In this document: piece after piece, positions 62,623 to 64,000 of the stretch
Position numbering within the stretch: the stretch's first letter is position 1
Layout of the letters: each line of letters begins with the position of its first letter
Assembly: GCA_011033025.1 (NCBI GenBank)
Contig: WFMF01000282.1
Coordinates: forward strand, 62,001 to 126,000
Direction: 5' to 3'
Origin: Beroe forskalii
Lineage: Eukaryota; Ctenophora; Nuda; Beroida; Beroidae
Length of the DNA stretch: 64,000 nt
The notes under the pieces: model-generated
Told to the model about the DNA's origin: nothing
Seen by the model: the letters and a program-made list of their open reading frames with translations, nothing else
Databases searched by the model: none
Made by a program: the position numbers and the translations under genes

Positions 62623-64000
62623 CTATCAAGAGAAAAGAACAGTAGCAAATAATTTCTTTAGGAAGTCATGTCGGAAAATCATTCATTCCGCTATCAAATT
62701 ACACAGCACACGATTGACTAGAATAGAAATAATAAAACACGAGCAAATAATTTATAACTATGAGTTACTGCCAAGTCGCGAAACAAAACTATCAATGCTC
62801 AAATCAAGTGAGTAAAATCAAGCAACTTGCTTCTTAGTAGCATGGTGATAGGATGTAAAATCTAATGGAATTAAATGGGCGCTGGTTATAAAAACTGTGA
62901 TGTCACAATAAAGAATAACAACGATCAAGCATGGCATCTGTAAAAGAGTTCATTAGAGCATTTGAAATAAGAAATTAAAGTACAAAGTGTGACTTTATGG
63001 GATGTAAACTGTATAATGTATTCACACTTACTGAGAACAATCAATGAATATTAAATCAGTGAAAATGAATAGAAATTTCGAAGAAAGAATCACCGAAACT
63101 CTTCAGTAAATTACAAAAGTAAAACGAAAGTTAAACGAAAGATTCCCCAGGATCTTCAATAAACAATGATTTTCAATAACCACACTTCACCCGTTTAGAA
63201 TTACACTAATACACGACGCAGAGATTCACTGTAATCGAATGGTCAATGGGAGATGGCAATCAAACAAAGAACTGACACGTCAGACCGTGCAGCATTAGCA
63301 GCAATGATGAGTGAAGTGTACATCATAAAGCACCTGTTCAGAACAACACCTGTATACAGCAAACAAATATAACAATGGGCCTGTACAATGTATGATTGTA
63401 TACTGTATACATGGAATCATGGAGTGTATACTCAATACTGAAACACTGCATAGTGCATAAACCTACATGGAGAATGAACAAAGTGTAGGGAAGTAACGAG
63501 CAGCATTACGGTGTACATTACTGTACAAACAATGTACACTTGGAGCAAGTGCAGCATTATACACAACAAATACACATTGTACAATGTATAATGTTCACTG
63601 TACAATTTGAACCAATTATGTACAATGTACATTTAATTGGTACACAAAATACACACAAGTTACAAAGTGTACCCACACCATTGTGTTACGTGTCTCATCA
63701 TTAAAGTTCTGTTACGAAGTTTCTAGATTGTTGTTTACAAACATGTGTGACTATATATTCACCATGTTACCATGTTATAGTATGTTACCGCATTAGATTA
63801 CCGGTCGCATTAAATTACAAGAGGCTCAAAAAGGACAACACAATAGGGACAACAAGGAATGGTTCGTATGTTACGCAATCAGCCAGGGGGGAAGGTTTTC
63901 ATCTACGATGACACACCACAACAACAACAAATGATTTTCGGAAGACTATCTCTCGAGTGAGGAGTATTGGTATAAAATAGCTACATTATAACTATCTACA
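62623..64000. other. Upstream flank of the golgin gene
   Basis: AT-rich with a tgtaca-type palindromic tract (63370-63670). The promoter and first non-coding exon should lie here or beyond the window; no TATA box or start site can be fixed. Confidence 0.4.

Noticed and set aside
1-64000. tRNA or rRNA genes
   Set aside because: No stretch with convincing A and B boxes and cloverleaf pairing, and no rRNA core motif, was seen by eye on either strand.

Overview
This is intron-rich animal genomic DNA. It is AT-rich, has short exons with GT-AG introns and preserved reading phase across almost every junction, and is crowded with short foldback elements, minisatellites and one fragment of a CR1/L2-like LINE. 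Nothing prokaryotic, viral or organellar is visible. The LINE type and the compact, foldback-rich style suggest an early-branching invertebrate such as a cnidarian, but the sequence alone does not prove the phylum.

Two split genes face each other and converge. On the + strand, from before 2.4 kb to 29.68 kb, 23 mapped exons encode the middle and C-terminal part of a single-pass surface protein: several Ig-like segments, three FN3 domains, one transmembrane helix and a tail of about 56 residues. Its start and signal peptide were not found. On the - strand, from 62.62 kb down to 36.85 kb, about 38 exons encode a coiled-coil protein of very roughly 2,300 residues with a Ser/Lys-rich N-terminus and a C-terminal GRIP domain, so it is a trans-Golgi golgin of the golgin-245/GCC type. 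Between them, 29.7-36.8 kb holds repeats but no gene I can support.

Most of the interest is in how repeats meet exons. (1) One FN3 exon of the surface-protein gene exists as eight tandem exon-like copies with splice acceptors (17.42-19.32 kb). (2) The golgin gene holds a segmental duplication (about 45.0-47.9 kb and 50.87-54.13 kb) carrying a two-exon cassette. Each cassette fits the flanking phases, but both together (250 extra nt) would shift the frame, which predicts mutually exclusive use. (3) The largest golgin exon (39.92-41.19 kb) is open only if the frame moves +1 three times, at CTT-AGT, a run of six A, and CTT-GGA. (4) Foldback MITEs sit at or within a few bases of splice sites, and one makes up 112 of 134 bases of a predicted intron. 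(5) Several minisatellites begin at, and are built from, splice-junction sequence.

Region by region: 0-2.4 kb LINE remnant and no gene; 2.4-5.6 kb Ig exons and a 650-bp heptamer array; 5.6-14.4 kb further Ig-like exons in long introns; 14.6-22.9 kb FN3 exons with the exon array; 23.9-29.7 kb transmembrane and tail exons; 29.7-36.8 kb intergenic repeats; 36.8-45.7 kb C-terminal half of the golgin; 45.7-54.1 kb duplicated cassette with minisatellites; 54.1-62.6 kb N-terminal half of the golgin; 62.6-64 kb its upstream flank. All exon limits were read by eye from splice signals and phase; no transcript or database search was available.
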